This document shows, piece by piece, positions 8,024 to 16,014 of a stretch of 41,174 nucleotides of DNA. This DNA comes from Vicinamibacterales bacterium (lineage in GTDB: Bacteria > Acidobacteriota > Vicinamibacteria > Vicinamibacterales > JAMQPK01): positions 1 through 41,174 of the forward strand of contig JAMQPK010000077.1 in assembly GCA_023717525.1 (NCBI GenBank), written 5' to 3'. The position numbers and the translations under genes were made by a program. The number at the start of each line of letters is the position of its first letter. Position 1 is the first letter of the stretch. Under the pieces are notes generated by a model. It was not told the DNA's origin. It made no database searches and worked only from the letters and a program-made list of their open reading frames with translations.

Positions 8024-10591
8024 ATGCGAATACGGCAGAAAGAGCTGACGCTGATGATGGCGGGCGCGTCGATCGCGTTAATCGCGACGATCTCCGCGAC
8101 CCTGTCTGCAGACCAGTCCGCAACTCCGGCGGCCGTTCAGGGCGCCGCGGCACCAGCAGCTGCAACCAGTCCGGCTCGAGAGCTCGTGACCACGTACTGC
8201 GTGACGTGCCACAACCAACGGGTCAAGACTGCAGGTCTCGCGCTCGACGGCCTGGATGCCGAACAGGTCTTCAATTCAGCCGACTCGTGGGAGAAGGTCG
8301 TCGAGAAGCTGCGAAGCCGCGCGATGCCGCCGCCGTCCGCGCGGCGGCCGGATAACGCGACTTACGAACGTGTGGCCGCCTGGCTGGAGAACGAGCTGGA
8401 TCGCGCCGCGGAAGCGCACCCAAACCCCGGCCGGACGGCTGAGCTCCATCGGCTCAATCGCACCGAATACGCGAACGCCGTTCGCGACCTCCTCGGTGTC
8501 GAAATCGATCCGAAAGTGATGCTGCCGCCAGACGAGCAGGCGTACGGATTCGACACCAACGCCGACGCCCTTTCGATGCAGCCAGCGCTGCTGGATCGCT
8601 ATCTCTCAGCCGCCGCGAAGATTGCGCGGCTCACGGTTGGCGACCCGACGATTCCAGCCGGGTTCGAGCGATACACGGCGATGAAAGGCAACTCGAACGA
8701 GACTACATGGCTGTGGCAGAACGAGAGGCTTGGAGAAGAGTTTCCGCTTGGATCACGCGGCGGCATCGAGGCGCGCCATTACTTTCCGGTCGACGGTGAG
8801 TACGTTTTCAAGATTCGCCTCGACCGCACGGACACCGGCCTCATCCGTGGCCTCCGGGTGCGCACCGACATAGACATTCGCGTCGATGGCACTCGAGTCG
8901 GGCAACTGAATGTCGGCGGCACACCGGAGTTCACTGGCGGAAATCCGAACGCCACCGCGATCGGAAATTACGCGGAGTCCGGGAGTCCGCTGGCGACCGC
9001 AGATGACAAATTGGAGGTCCGTGCGCCCGTCAAGGCCGGTCTGCGGCAGGTGATTGCCACGATCGTCAAGGCCGACAACCTCGAGATCGAGGGATTGGCA
9101 CTGGATTCAATTCCCATATGGAGCCGCGAATACACGAATAAGCCCGACAACCCGACCCTCATCTCGGCGCTGTTCGTTGGCGGGCCCTACAGCGGCCGAG
9201 TATCACCCGACTCGCCCGGACGCCGGCGGCTTTTCGTCTGCGAGCCCGCAAGCAGTGCGAGCGGAGCGGCGCGGGGCAGTGGGGCCCCGCAAGCGGAGCG
9301 AGCAGCCGGGGGAGGGACCCCGGCTTTAAGAAATGACGAGACCGCGTGCGCAACCAAGATCCTGACGGCGCTGGCACGGCGCGCCTACCGCCGGGCCCCG
9401 ACGAACGAAGACATTCAAACCCTCATCGGGTTCTATAAGACGGCGCGCGCACAAGGAGATTTCGACGCGGGTATTCGCGCTGGAATCGAGCGAGTGCTCG
9501 TTAGCCCGGATTTCCTGTTCAGAATTGCCACCGAGCCGACTGGCGCCGCGGCTGGCACTGTGTACGAACTTCCGGACGTCGAGCTGGCGTCACGCCTGTC
9601 GTTTTTCCTGTGGAGCAGCATCCCCGACGACGAACTCCTCGACACGGCGATCCGTGGAAAGCTGCGCGAGCCAGCCGTCCTCGATCGGCAAGTCCGGCGC
9701 ATGCTCGGCGACAAGCGCGCCCGTACGGCGCTGGTGCAGAACTTCTTCGAGGAGTGGCTGCAAACGAGAAATGTCTGGCTGCTCACGCCCGATCTGAACC
9801 AGAAGTTTCCCTGGTTCGACGACAACCTGCGAGTCGCGTTCGTCAAGGAAATGGAGTTATTCCTCGATGAGCAGCTGAAAGACGACCGCAGCGTCGTCGA
9901 TCTGCTGACGTCCGACCAGACGTTCCTCAACGAACAGCTCGCGAAGCACTACGGTGTCTCCGGCGTGTACGGGAGCCATTTCCGCCCGGTCACGCTGAGC
10001 GACGAGAACCGTTTTGGGCTGCTGGGCAAAGCCGCCGTGCTTTCGGTGACCGCGTATTCGACCCGCACGGCGCCCACAATTCGTGGGAAATGGTTGCTGG
10101 AGAACCTGCTGGCCGCTCCTCCGCCATCCCCGCCTCCCAACGTCCCGGCGCTCGAGGAGACGAGCAAAGACGGGAAACCCCGCTCGGTGCGCGAAATGCT
10201 CGAGGCCCATCGGAAGAATCCGGTGTGCGCGAGCTGTCACGCTCGAATGGATCCGCTTGGACTGAGCCTGGAAAATTTTGACGCCATCGGACAGTGGCGC
10301 ACGACCGACGCGGGCACACCGATTAACGCCTCCGGCGTCCTGCTGGATGGAACGAAAGTCGACGGCCCTGCGGCGCTGCGCCGCGCCCTTGTCGCCCAGA
10401 AAGAGCAGTTCGTCAGAACCGTCGCCGGTAAACTATTGACGTATGGGATCGGCCGCGGCCTGGAGCACTACGACGCGCCAGCCGTGCGCGGCATCGTCCG
10501 GGCAGCCGCAGCCGACGACTATCGCTGGTCGTCGACGATTCTGGCGCTTGTGAAAAGCGCCCCGTTTCGGATGAGGAGGACAGGATCATGA
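8024..10591 (+). CDS. PSD1/Planctomycete-type cytochrome (DUF1587-DUF1592-DUF1588-DUF1585 protein)
   Basis: 855 residues from the ATG at 8024, which has CGGAG seven bases upstream and a hydrophobic N-terminus; the frame is open further upstream but overlaps the ankyrin gene. A haem-binding CVTCH lies at 59-63. It is followed by DUF1587 (HRLNRTEYANAVRDLLG), a jelly-roll-like region, DUF1595 (ILTALARRAYRR), DUF1592 (LASRLSFFLWSSIPDDELL), DUF1588 (with a second haem motif CASCH near 735-739) and DUF1585 (AGKLLTYGIGRGLEHYD). Proteins of this group are exported, form pairs with DUF1552 proteins and are thought to be periplasmic redox enzymes; the substrate is unknown. It overlaps the DUF1552 gene by ATGA. 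An unusual ~30-residue insert sits at about residues 407-436 (described separately). Confidence 0.92.
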   Translation: MRIRQKELTLMMAGASIALIATISATLSADQSATPAAVQGAAAPAAATSPARELVTTYCVTCHNQRVKTAGLALDGLDAEQVFNSADSWEKVVEKLRSRAMPPPSARRPDNATYERVAAWLENELDRAAEAHPNPGRTAELHRLNRTEYANAVRDLLGVEIDPKVMLPPDEQAYGFDTNADALSMQPALLDRYLSAAAKIARLTVGDPTIPAGFERYTAMKGNSNETTWLWQNERLGEEFPLGSRGGIEARHYFPVDGEYVFKIRLDRTDTGLIRGLRVRTDIDIRVDGTRVGQLNVGGTPEFTGGNPNATAIGNYAESGSPLATADDKLEVRAPVKAGLRQVIATIVKADNLEIEGLALDSIPIWSREYTNKPDNPTLISALFVGGPYSGRVSPDSPGRRRLFVCEPASSASGAARGSGAPQAERAAGGGTPALRNDETACATKILTALARRAYRRAPTNEDIQTLIGFYKTARAQGDFDAGIRAGIERVLVSPDFLFRIATEPTGAAAGTVYELPDVELASRLSFFLWSSIPDDELLDTAIRGKLREPAVLDRQVRRMLGDKRARTALVQNFFEEWLQTRNVWLLTPDLNQKFPWFDDNLRVAFVKEMELFLDEQLKDDRSVVDLLTSDQTFLNEQLAKHYGVSGVYGSHFRPVTLSDENRFGLLGKAAVLSVTAYSTRTAPTIRGKWLLENLLAAPPPSPPPNVPALEETSKDGKPRSVREMLEAHRKNPVCASCHARMDPLGLSLENFDAIGQWRTTDAGTPINASGVLLDGTKVDGPAALRRALVAQKEQFVRTVAGKLLTYGIGRGLEHYDAPAVRGIVRAAAADDYRWSSTILALVKSAPFRMRRTGS
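9257..9325 (+). repeat. GC-rich double-hairpin insert inside the PSD1 cytochrome gene
   Basis: Two direct copies of a 12-mer (GCGAGCGGAGCG and GCAAGCGGAGCG, one mismatch) each precede a hairpin. The first has stem GCGGGGC/GCCCCGC. The second is a perfect 8-bp stem AGCCGGGG/CCCCGGCT (9304-9311 and 9318-9325) with a six-base loop. The element keeps the reading frame and encodes an Ala/Gly/Ser-rich stretch between the conserved Cys-x-Pro and the ILTALARRAYRR block, where family members normally have only a few residues. Confidence 0.6.
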
Positions 10592-11943
10592 TCGTCACCA
10601 AGAAGGCCATTTCGCGCCGAACGATTCTTCGCGGGTTGGGCGCGACCGTGGCATTACCGCTGCTCGACGCCATGATTCCGGCGCTGACGGCTCAGGTGAA
10701 TACGGCGGCGAAACCGATCCGCCGCCTGGGCGTCATCTACCATCCGAACGGCGTGATTTACGACAAGTGGCTGCCGAACGGCGTCGGGACGGATTTTGAG
10801 CTCTCGCCCACGCTTGCCGGACTGCAGCCGTATAAGGACAAGGTCACGGTTGTCACAGGCCTCTTCATGGATCTAGCGGAGGCGCTTGGAGACGGCGGTG
10901 GCGATCATTCCCGCGCGTGCGGTGCGTACCTGAGCGGCGTGCACGTGAAGAAATCAGATACGGTGGTCGAGGGCGGGGTCTCGATGGACCAGATTGCGGC
11001 CAGGGCATTCGAGCGCGAAACCCAGCTTTCGTCGCTGCAGCTGCAGATGGACGATAACAGCATCGTCGGCTCCTGCGACGTTGGGTACAGCTGCGCGTAC
11101 AGCAGCACGATCTCGTGGCTCACGCCGACGCTGCCCCTGATGACCGAGAACAACCCTCGTGTCGTGTTCGAGCGGCTGTTCGGCGCGACCGACAGCACCG
11201 ACCCGAAGGTCCGCGCGGCGCGCCTGCGGCAGGACCGCAGCATCCTCGATTCAGTGACCGATCGCGTGAAGCAGCTGCAGCGGCGGCTCGGCGCCTCGGA
11301 CAACAGGAAAATGAACGACTACCTGGCCTCGCTGCGCGACGTGGAGCGGCGAATCCAGCTGACGGAGGCGCAGAGCGCCAAGGAAGTGCCTGATGTGGAT
11401 CGGCCGGCGGGCATTCCGGATAGCTTCGACGACCACGCGCATCTCCTCTACGACCTGCAGCTTCTGGCGTATCAGTCAGACATCACGCGCGTCATTACCT
11501 TCATGTACGGCCGGGAGCAGAGTCCACGGCCTTATCCGCAGATCGGCATTCCAGAGCCGCATCACCCGGTGACGCATCACCAGAACGATCCAGAGAAGAT
11601 GGCGAAGTGCGTCAAAATTCAGCAGTATCACCTGAAGCTCTTCACCGATTATCTCGAGAAGCTCAAGAACACCCCGGACGGCGACGGAAACCTGCTCGAC
11701 AACGTGATGATTCTTTACGGTGCGGCCATCAGCAACAGTGATCGCCACAGCCACGGCCCGCTCCCGACGCTGGTCGTCGGCGGAGGCTCGGGCACGATCA
11801 AAGGCGGCCGTCATCTGGTGTATCCGGAACACACGCCGCTGACGAACCTGCAGGTGACGATGCTGAACCTCCTCGGCGTGCCGGCGGAGAAACTGGGCGA
11901 CAGTACCGGTCAATTCCACGAGCTCTCCGGACTGTCGGTGTAG
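10588..11943 (+). CDS. DUF1552 domain protein, exported
   Basis: 451 residues. The N-terminus SRRTILRGLGATVALPLLDAM resembles a twin-arginine signal, as is usual for this family. The body shows the DUF1552 hallmarks GVIYHPNGV.YDKWLPNGVG, HSRACGAYLSG, QIAARAFERET and the C-terminal NLLGVPAEKLGDSTG. DUF1552 proteins are almost always encoded next to PSD1/DUF1592 cytochromes, and here the start overlaps the cytochrome stop (ATGA), implying translational coupling. The family is distantly sulfatase-like by repute, but no catalytic role is established and I assign none. The length is normal and no defects are visible. Confidence 0.93.
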   Translation: MIVTKKAISRRTILRGLGATVALPLLDAMIPALTAQVNTAAKPIRRLGVIYHPNGVIYDKWLPNGVGTDFELSPTLAGLQPYKDKVTVVTGLFMDLAEALGDGGGDHSRACGAYLSGVHVKKSDTVVEGGVSMDQIAARAFERETQLSSLQLQMDDNSIVGSCDVGYSCAYSSTISWLTPTLPLMTENNPRVVFERLFGATDSTDPKVRAARLRQDRSILDSVTDRVKQLQRRLGASDNRKMNDYLASLRDVERRIQLTEAQSAKEVPDVDRPAGIPDSFDDHAHLLYDLQLLAYQSDITRVITFMYGREQSPRPYPQIGIPEPHHPVTHHQNDPEKMAKCVKIQQYHLKLFTDYLEKLKNTPDGDGNLLDNVMILYGAAISNSDRHSHGPLPTLVVGGGSGTIKGGRHLVYPEHTPLTNLQVTMLNLLGVPAEKLGDSTGQFHELSGLSV

Positions 11944-11979
11944 ATCGTCCATCGTCGATCGTCCATCGTCGATCGTCCA
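11944..11979. repeat. 14-bp tandem repeat
   Basis: ATCGTCCATCGTCG is present twice exactly (11944-11957, 11958-11971), followed by a partial third copy ATCGTCCA. It begins directly after the DUF1552 stop codon. Two and a half units without spacers is not a CRISPR. It may be a slippage repeat. Confidence 0.85.
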
Positions 11980-12031
11980 CAAGGTCGCAATCCTTCCAGT
12001 GCCTCGGTCAGGCTGCGTCATCCAGTTTCGC

Positions 12032-12037
12032 TAGAAT
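12032..12037 (+). promoter_or_regulatory. Putative -10 box for the ABC exporter operon
   Basis: TAGAAT ends nine bases before the ATG at 12047. No Shine-Dalgarno sequence is present in the short leader. The -35 position is not convincing. Confidence 0.35.
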
Positions 12038-12046
12038 TGTCCGATC

Positions 12047-12988
12047 ATGCCGAATACCGACAGCGCCCTCCGCTGCAAGGATCTGGTGAAGCGCTACGGC
12101 GACACCGTGGCCGTTGCCGGCCTCGATCTCGACGTGCGCCGCGGAGAGTGCCTGGGAATGCTCGGCCCAAACGGCGCCGGCAAGACCACCACGGTCGAGA
12201 TCTTCGAAGGCTTGAGGGTTCCCGATTCCGGCCTGGTCGAGGTGCTCGGCGAACCCTGGCACGGCGACGGGTTGGCCCTGCGCGCGCGCCTCGGCATTCA
12301 GCTTCAAGAGACGAAATTTTCCGACAAAATGCGGGTCAGCGAAGTCGTGGTTCTCTTCCGCAGTTTTTACCCGCGCGGCCTGGACGTCGCGGACGTGCTC
12401 GCGCTGGTTGGCCTGGAGGAGAAGGCCGCCGCTCACGTCAGAACGCTTTCAGGCGGACAGAAGCAGCGGCTCTCCCTCGCGTGCGCGCTGATCGGTGACC
12501 CGGAAGTGCTCTTCCTCGATGAGCCGACGACCGGCCTCGATCCTCAATCGCGCCATCAGACATGGGAGATTGTCGAAGGCCTCAAGGCGCGCGGCCGGAC
12601 AGTGCTGCTGACAACTCACTATATGGAAGAAGCGGCGCGTCTCTGCGATCGCGTGTCGGTGGTGGACTACGGGAAGGTCATCGCGCTCGGCACGCCGCGC
12701 GAGCTGATTGCTTCGCTCGGCGCCGAACACGTCATTGAATTCGCGATCGGCGAACAACCGCAGGCCGCAGGTTTGCACAGTCTGCTCAGTGCGCTGCCGA
12801 GCGTGGAGGGCGTGGCCCACGACGGTGTGCATTGGCGGCTCACCGTCCGCGAAGTGCATCGAGCCGTTCCCGCACTCCTCGCGGCGCTCGCGGAACGCGG
12901 CGCGGAGCCGATGCATCTCGCCACGCACCACGCCACGCTCGAAGACGTCTTCATGAGCCTGACGGGACGGAGGCTGCGAGATGGCTAG
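12047..12988 (+). CDS. ABC transporter ATP-binding protein (CcmA/NatA/drug-exporter type)
   Basis: 313 residues. It carries a Walker A GPNGAGKTT near residue 40, Q-loop IQLQET, signature LSGGQKQR, Walker B VLFLDEPTTGLDP, and the H-loop in LLTTHYMEEA. The ~90-residue C-terminal extension is typical of ATPases serving ABC-2 type permeases (antibiotic, daunorubicin-like or sodium exporters). It hydrolyses ATP at the cytoplasmic face of the membrane. The permease gene overlaps its end by eight bases, so the two form one two-gene operon. The exported substrate cannot be inferred. Confidence 0.95.
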   Translation: MPNTDSALRCKDLVKRYGDTVAVAGLDLDVRRGECLGMLGPNGAGKTTTVEIFEGLRVPDSGLVEVLGEPWHGDGLALRARLGIQLQETKFSDKMRVSEVVVLFRSFYPRGLDVADVLALVGLEEKAAAHVRTLSGGQKQRLSLACALIGDPEVLFLDEPTTGLDPQSRHQTWEIVEGLKARGRTVLLTTHYMEEAARLCDRVSVVDYGKVIALGTPRELIASLGAEHVIEFAIGEQPQAAGLHSLLSALPSVEGVAHDGVHWRLTVREVHRAVPALLAALAERGAEPMHLATHHATLEDVFMSLTGRRLRDG

Positions 12989-14036
12989 GCGCTCTGCGAC
13001 CTACAAAGTCCGGGGGCCGCTGACCGAGCTGACGCTCGCTCGCATACGAGAGCTCATCCGCGAACCGGAAGCATTGTTCTGGGTTTTCGTCTTCCCCATT
13101 CTTCTGACCGCCATTCTCGGGCTCGCCTTCCGCAGCCGCCCACCCGAGGCGCTACCCGTGGCGGTTGTGGAAGGTCCGCTGGCCGATGCACGTCTCGCTG
13201 CGCTTGCGAAAGAGCCCGACCTCAAGCCGGACACCTTGACTGAAGAGGAGGCGCGACAAGCGCTCGCCCGAGGGCGCGTGGTGCTTGTCGTCTCTGGCGG
13301 AGAGACGCCCATGTACTCGTACGACCCCACCCAGCCAGAGAGCCGTGCCGCTCGATTGGCCGTGGATGCCGCCCTGCAGCGCGCGGCAGGGCGCGTTGAT
13401 GCGTTCAGTGCTGGAAGCGCGCAAGTGACCGAGCCGGGTTCCCGGTACGTCGATTTTCTCGTCCCAGGCCTGCTCGGGATGAATTTAATGGGCACTGGAA
13501 TGTGGGGCATCGGCTTCTCGTTAGTGGTCGCCCGAAACGGCAACCTCCTGAAGCGGCTGGTGGCAGCGCCAGTCCGGAAAAGCCACCTGCTTGGCGCGCA
13601 GCTCACGTCGCGGTTGATCTTCCTGATTCCGGAAGCTGGGGCGCTGCTCCTCTTTGCGTGGGTCGCGCTTGGTGTGCCGTTTCGTGGATCCCTGATTCTG
13701 CTCGCGGCCGTGTCCCTGCTGGGCGCGTTGAGTTTCAGCGGCCTCGGACTGCTGGCGGCCGCCCGTCCTCGCACCATTGAGGGTGTCTCTGGGGTAATGA
13801 ACCTGGTCATGGTGCCGATGTGGATCTTTTCTGGCATCTTCTTCTCAACCGAGCGCTTTCCAGCGAAGATTCAGCCGTTCGTGCAGGCGCTGCCGCTGAC
13901 CGCGCTGAACGATGCGCTGCGCGGCGTCATGCTCCAGGGGACCGGGCTTGTGGCGTTGCTCCCCGAGCTGGCGGTGCTGGCGGTGTGGGGAATAATCAGT
14001 TTCCTGCTGGCGTTGAAGTTCTTTCGCTGGCAGTAG
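12981..14036 (+). CDS. ABC-2 type transporter permease
   Basis: 351 residues overlapping the ATPase gene by eight bases. One hydrophobic segment lies near residues 31-50 (FWVFVFPILLTAILGLAF). A ~120-residue extracytoplasmic loop follows, then five hydrophobic segments from about 150 to the end, with FLVPGLLGMNLMGTGMWG and the ABC-2 signature area MNLVMVPMWIFSGIFFSTERFP. This is the standard six-helix ABC-2 layout. Together with the upstream ATPase it forms an exporter. The gene is complete. The substrate is unknown. Confidence 0.93.
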   Translation: MARRSATYKVRGPLTELTLARIRELIREPEALFWVFVFPILLTAILGLAFRSRPPEALPVAVVEGPLADARLAALAKEPDLKPDTLTEEEARQALARGRVVLVVSGGETPMYSYDPTQPESRAARLAVDAALQRAAGRVDAFSAGSAQVTEPGSRYVDFLVPGLLGMNLMGTGMWGIGFSLVVARNGNLLKRLVAAPVRKSHLLGAQLTSRLIFLIPEAGALLLFAWVALGVPFRGSLILLAAVSLLGALSFSGLGLLAAARPRTIEGVSGVMNLVMVPMWIFSGIFFSTERFPAKIQPFVQALPLTALNDALRGVMLQGTGLVALLPELAVLAVWGIISFLLALKFFRWQ

Positions 14037-14293
14037 GAAATTCAAAACCACGAAGGCACGAAGAGCGAATCTGCCAGGGACACGAAGGAAACCCGGTGTT
14101 GCTTTTCTTGCACCTTTGGCGAGTTCCTAACTTGGGAGGCTCATCCTTAGTGGATGTCCAGGCGTCCTTCGTGTCTTCGTGATCCAACCTGATAAATTCG
14201 AAACCACGAAGGCACGAAGGGGACGCACCACCAAAGATCACGAAGAAAGAGAAGTTTCTCTGTGACTCTGCGTCTCTGTGCTGAGACATGAAA
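14037..14293. repeat. Intergenic spacer with CACGAAG and CTCTGTG repeat families
   Basis: Two 26-bp direct repeats (14038-14063 and 14194-14219, one mismatch) contain AAACCACGAAGGCACGAAG. An inverted form, CTTCGTGTCTTCGTG, lies at 14168-14182, and a further CACGAAGAAAG follows at about 14239. At 14256-14286 there is a different seven-to-eight-base periodicity, built on TCTCTGTGACTCTGCGTCTCTGTG. The spacer lies between convergent genes (ABC permease and ABC-F). I see no gene in it. Similar short-period repeats are common between genes in environmental Acidobacteria and Planctomycetes; their role is unknown. Confidence 0.75.
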
Positions 14294-15928
14294 CTACGCA
14301 TGTACCCCGGGTGCTTCGTGGCCGGTTCGCGCAACGTAGTCGATGTACGATCCGGGATACGCGTGGGCCGCATCCGTGCCGGTTTCGCCGCCCAGTTCGA
14401 GCACGCGATTGCTGAGGCCGCGCAGAAACTCGCGGTCGTGGGATACAAACAGCATGGTGCCTTCAAAACCTGCCAGAGCCTCGAGCAGCATTTCCTTTGT
14501 GGCGAGATCCAGATGGTTCGTCGGCTCGTCGAGCACGAGGAAATTCGGCGGATACAGCAGCATGCGCGCCATGACGAGCCGGGTCTTCTCGCCGCCAGAC
14601 AAATTACGGATCTTCTTCTCGGTTTCCTCCCCGGAAAATTGAAACGCGCCGGCCAGGCTGCGAAGCGCGCCGATTGACTCGTGCGGGAAGTCGCGCCGGA
14701 GCTGTTCGTCGATCGTGAGGTCCGGGTCGAGGACATCGAGCGCCTGCTGCGAGAAATACCCCATCTTTAGGCTCGCCCCGAGCGTCACCACGCCTTCGTC
14801 GGGCGGCAATACGCCCGCCACCATCTTTAGGAGCGTGGATTTGCCGGCGCCGTTCTTCCCCATCACGCACCAACGCTCGCCTCGCCTGATGTTCAGGTTC
14901 AGATCGTCATGGACGACGCGACGTCCGTACTTCTTGCTGACGTGCTCGAGAATCGCGACCTGCTCACCGGAACGCGGGGGCTGCCGGAAGTCGAATTTGA
15001 CGATGGTCCGCTTCTTCGGGAGCTCGATCCGTTCGATCTTGTCGAGCGCCTTCACGCGGCTTTGCACCTGCGCCGCTTTGGCGGCATGCGCGGCGAACCG
15101 CTCGATGAAGCGCTGCTCCTTCGCGAGCATCGCCTGCTGCCGCGCGTACGCGGCTTCGCGGTTCGCCTCGCGAATGGCGCGCTCCCGCTCGTAGAAATCG
15201 TAGTTGCCGGAGTACGCCGTGATTTCGCCGCCGTCGATCTCGGCGACCCGCGTCACGATGCGGTTCATGAACTCGCGGTCGTGCGATGTCATCAGCAGCG
15301 CGCCGGGACGCGACTTGAGAAAGGCTTCGAGCCAGATGATCGACTCGATGTCGAGATGGTTCGTCGGCTCGTCCATCAGCAGGATTTCCGGCTCGCCGAG
15401 CAGCACGCGCGCCATGGCCACGCGCATCTTCCAGCCGCCCGAGAGCGCGCCGACATCGCCGTCGATGCGCTCATCGTCGAAACCCAGGCCATGCAGGATT
15501 TCCCGCGTGCGGCTCTCGAGGGCGTAACCGCCCAGGTGCTCGTACTCCTCCTGTACGTCGCCGAAGCGCGCGAGGATCTTCCCCGACTCGCCCGCCTTCG
15601 CAGGGTCGGCCAGCGCCTGCTGCAGCTCTTCCAGTTCATGATGAAGCGCCCCGAGGCGCCCGCTGCCGGCGATCGCCTCGTCAAGGACCGATCGTCCCGA
15701 CATCTCTTCAACGTCCTGGCGGAAATACCCTATGGGTGTCTTCCTCGGAACCGACACCTCCCCTTCATCGGGTTGTTCCTCCCCCGTAATCATGCGAAAG
15801 AGCGTCGTCTTGCCCGAACCATTGGGCCCGACCAGGCCGACCTTTTCACCGGGATTGAGCTGAAAAGAGGCGTCGACGAAGAGCACTTGCTTGCCGTACT
15901 GCTTGTTAACGCGTGAAAAAGCGATCAT
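14294..15928 (-). CDS. ABC-F family ATP-binding cassette protein
   Basis: 544 residues with two ABC domains and no membrane segments. Domain 1 has Walker A GPNGSGKTT, signature LSGGWKMR and Walker B ILLMDEPTNHLD. Domain 2 has GKNGAGKST, LSGGEKTR and FLVLDEPTNHLD. The basic, Ala/Arg/Gln-rich linker (about 235-300) is the P-site tRNA interaction motif region of ABC-F proteins. The family acts on the ribosome, in translational quality control or antibiotic protection (EttA, Uup, YbiT groups). I cannot place it in one subgroup. It is a single gene, divergent from the M20 gene and convergent with the ABC permease across the repeat spacer. Confidence 0.95.
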   Translation of the reverse strand: MIAFSRVNKQYGKQVLFVDASFQLNPGEKVGLVGPNGSGKTTLFRMITGEEQPDEGEVSVPRKTPIGYFRQDVEEMSGRSVLDEAIAGSGRLGALHHELEELQQALADPAKAGESGKILARFGDVQEEYEHLGGYALESRTREILHGLGFDDERIDGDVGALSGGWKMRVAMARVLLGEPEILLMDEPTNHLDIESIIWLEAFLKSRPGALLMTSHDREFMNRIVTRVAEIDGGEITAYSGNYDFYERERAIREANREAAYARQQAMLAKEQRFIERFAAHAAKAAQVQSRVKALDKIERIELPKKRTIVKFDFRQPPRSGEQVAILEHVSKKYGRRVVHDDLNLNIRRGERWCVMGKNGAGKSTLLKMVAGVLPPDEGVVTLGASLKMGYFSQQALDVLDPDLTIDEQLRRDFPHESIGALRSLAGAFQFSGEETEKKIRNLSGGEKTRLVMARMLLYPPNFLVLDEPTNHLDLATKEMLLEALAGFEGTMLFVSHDREFLRGLSNRVLELGGETGTDAAHAYPGSYIDYVARTGHEAPGVHA

Positions 15929-16014
15929 GCGGTGTCGTTAAGCCTAGCCTCTTCCAAGGCTTCATTCCCACTGTTTCTCGAGCACCGATCCACGTAACAT
16001 CACCAGCCGTGACC

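Noticed and set aside
11944-11979. Possible CRISPR
   Set aside because: Repeats are 14 bp, directly joined and without spacers; no cas genes nearby.
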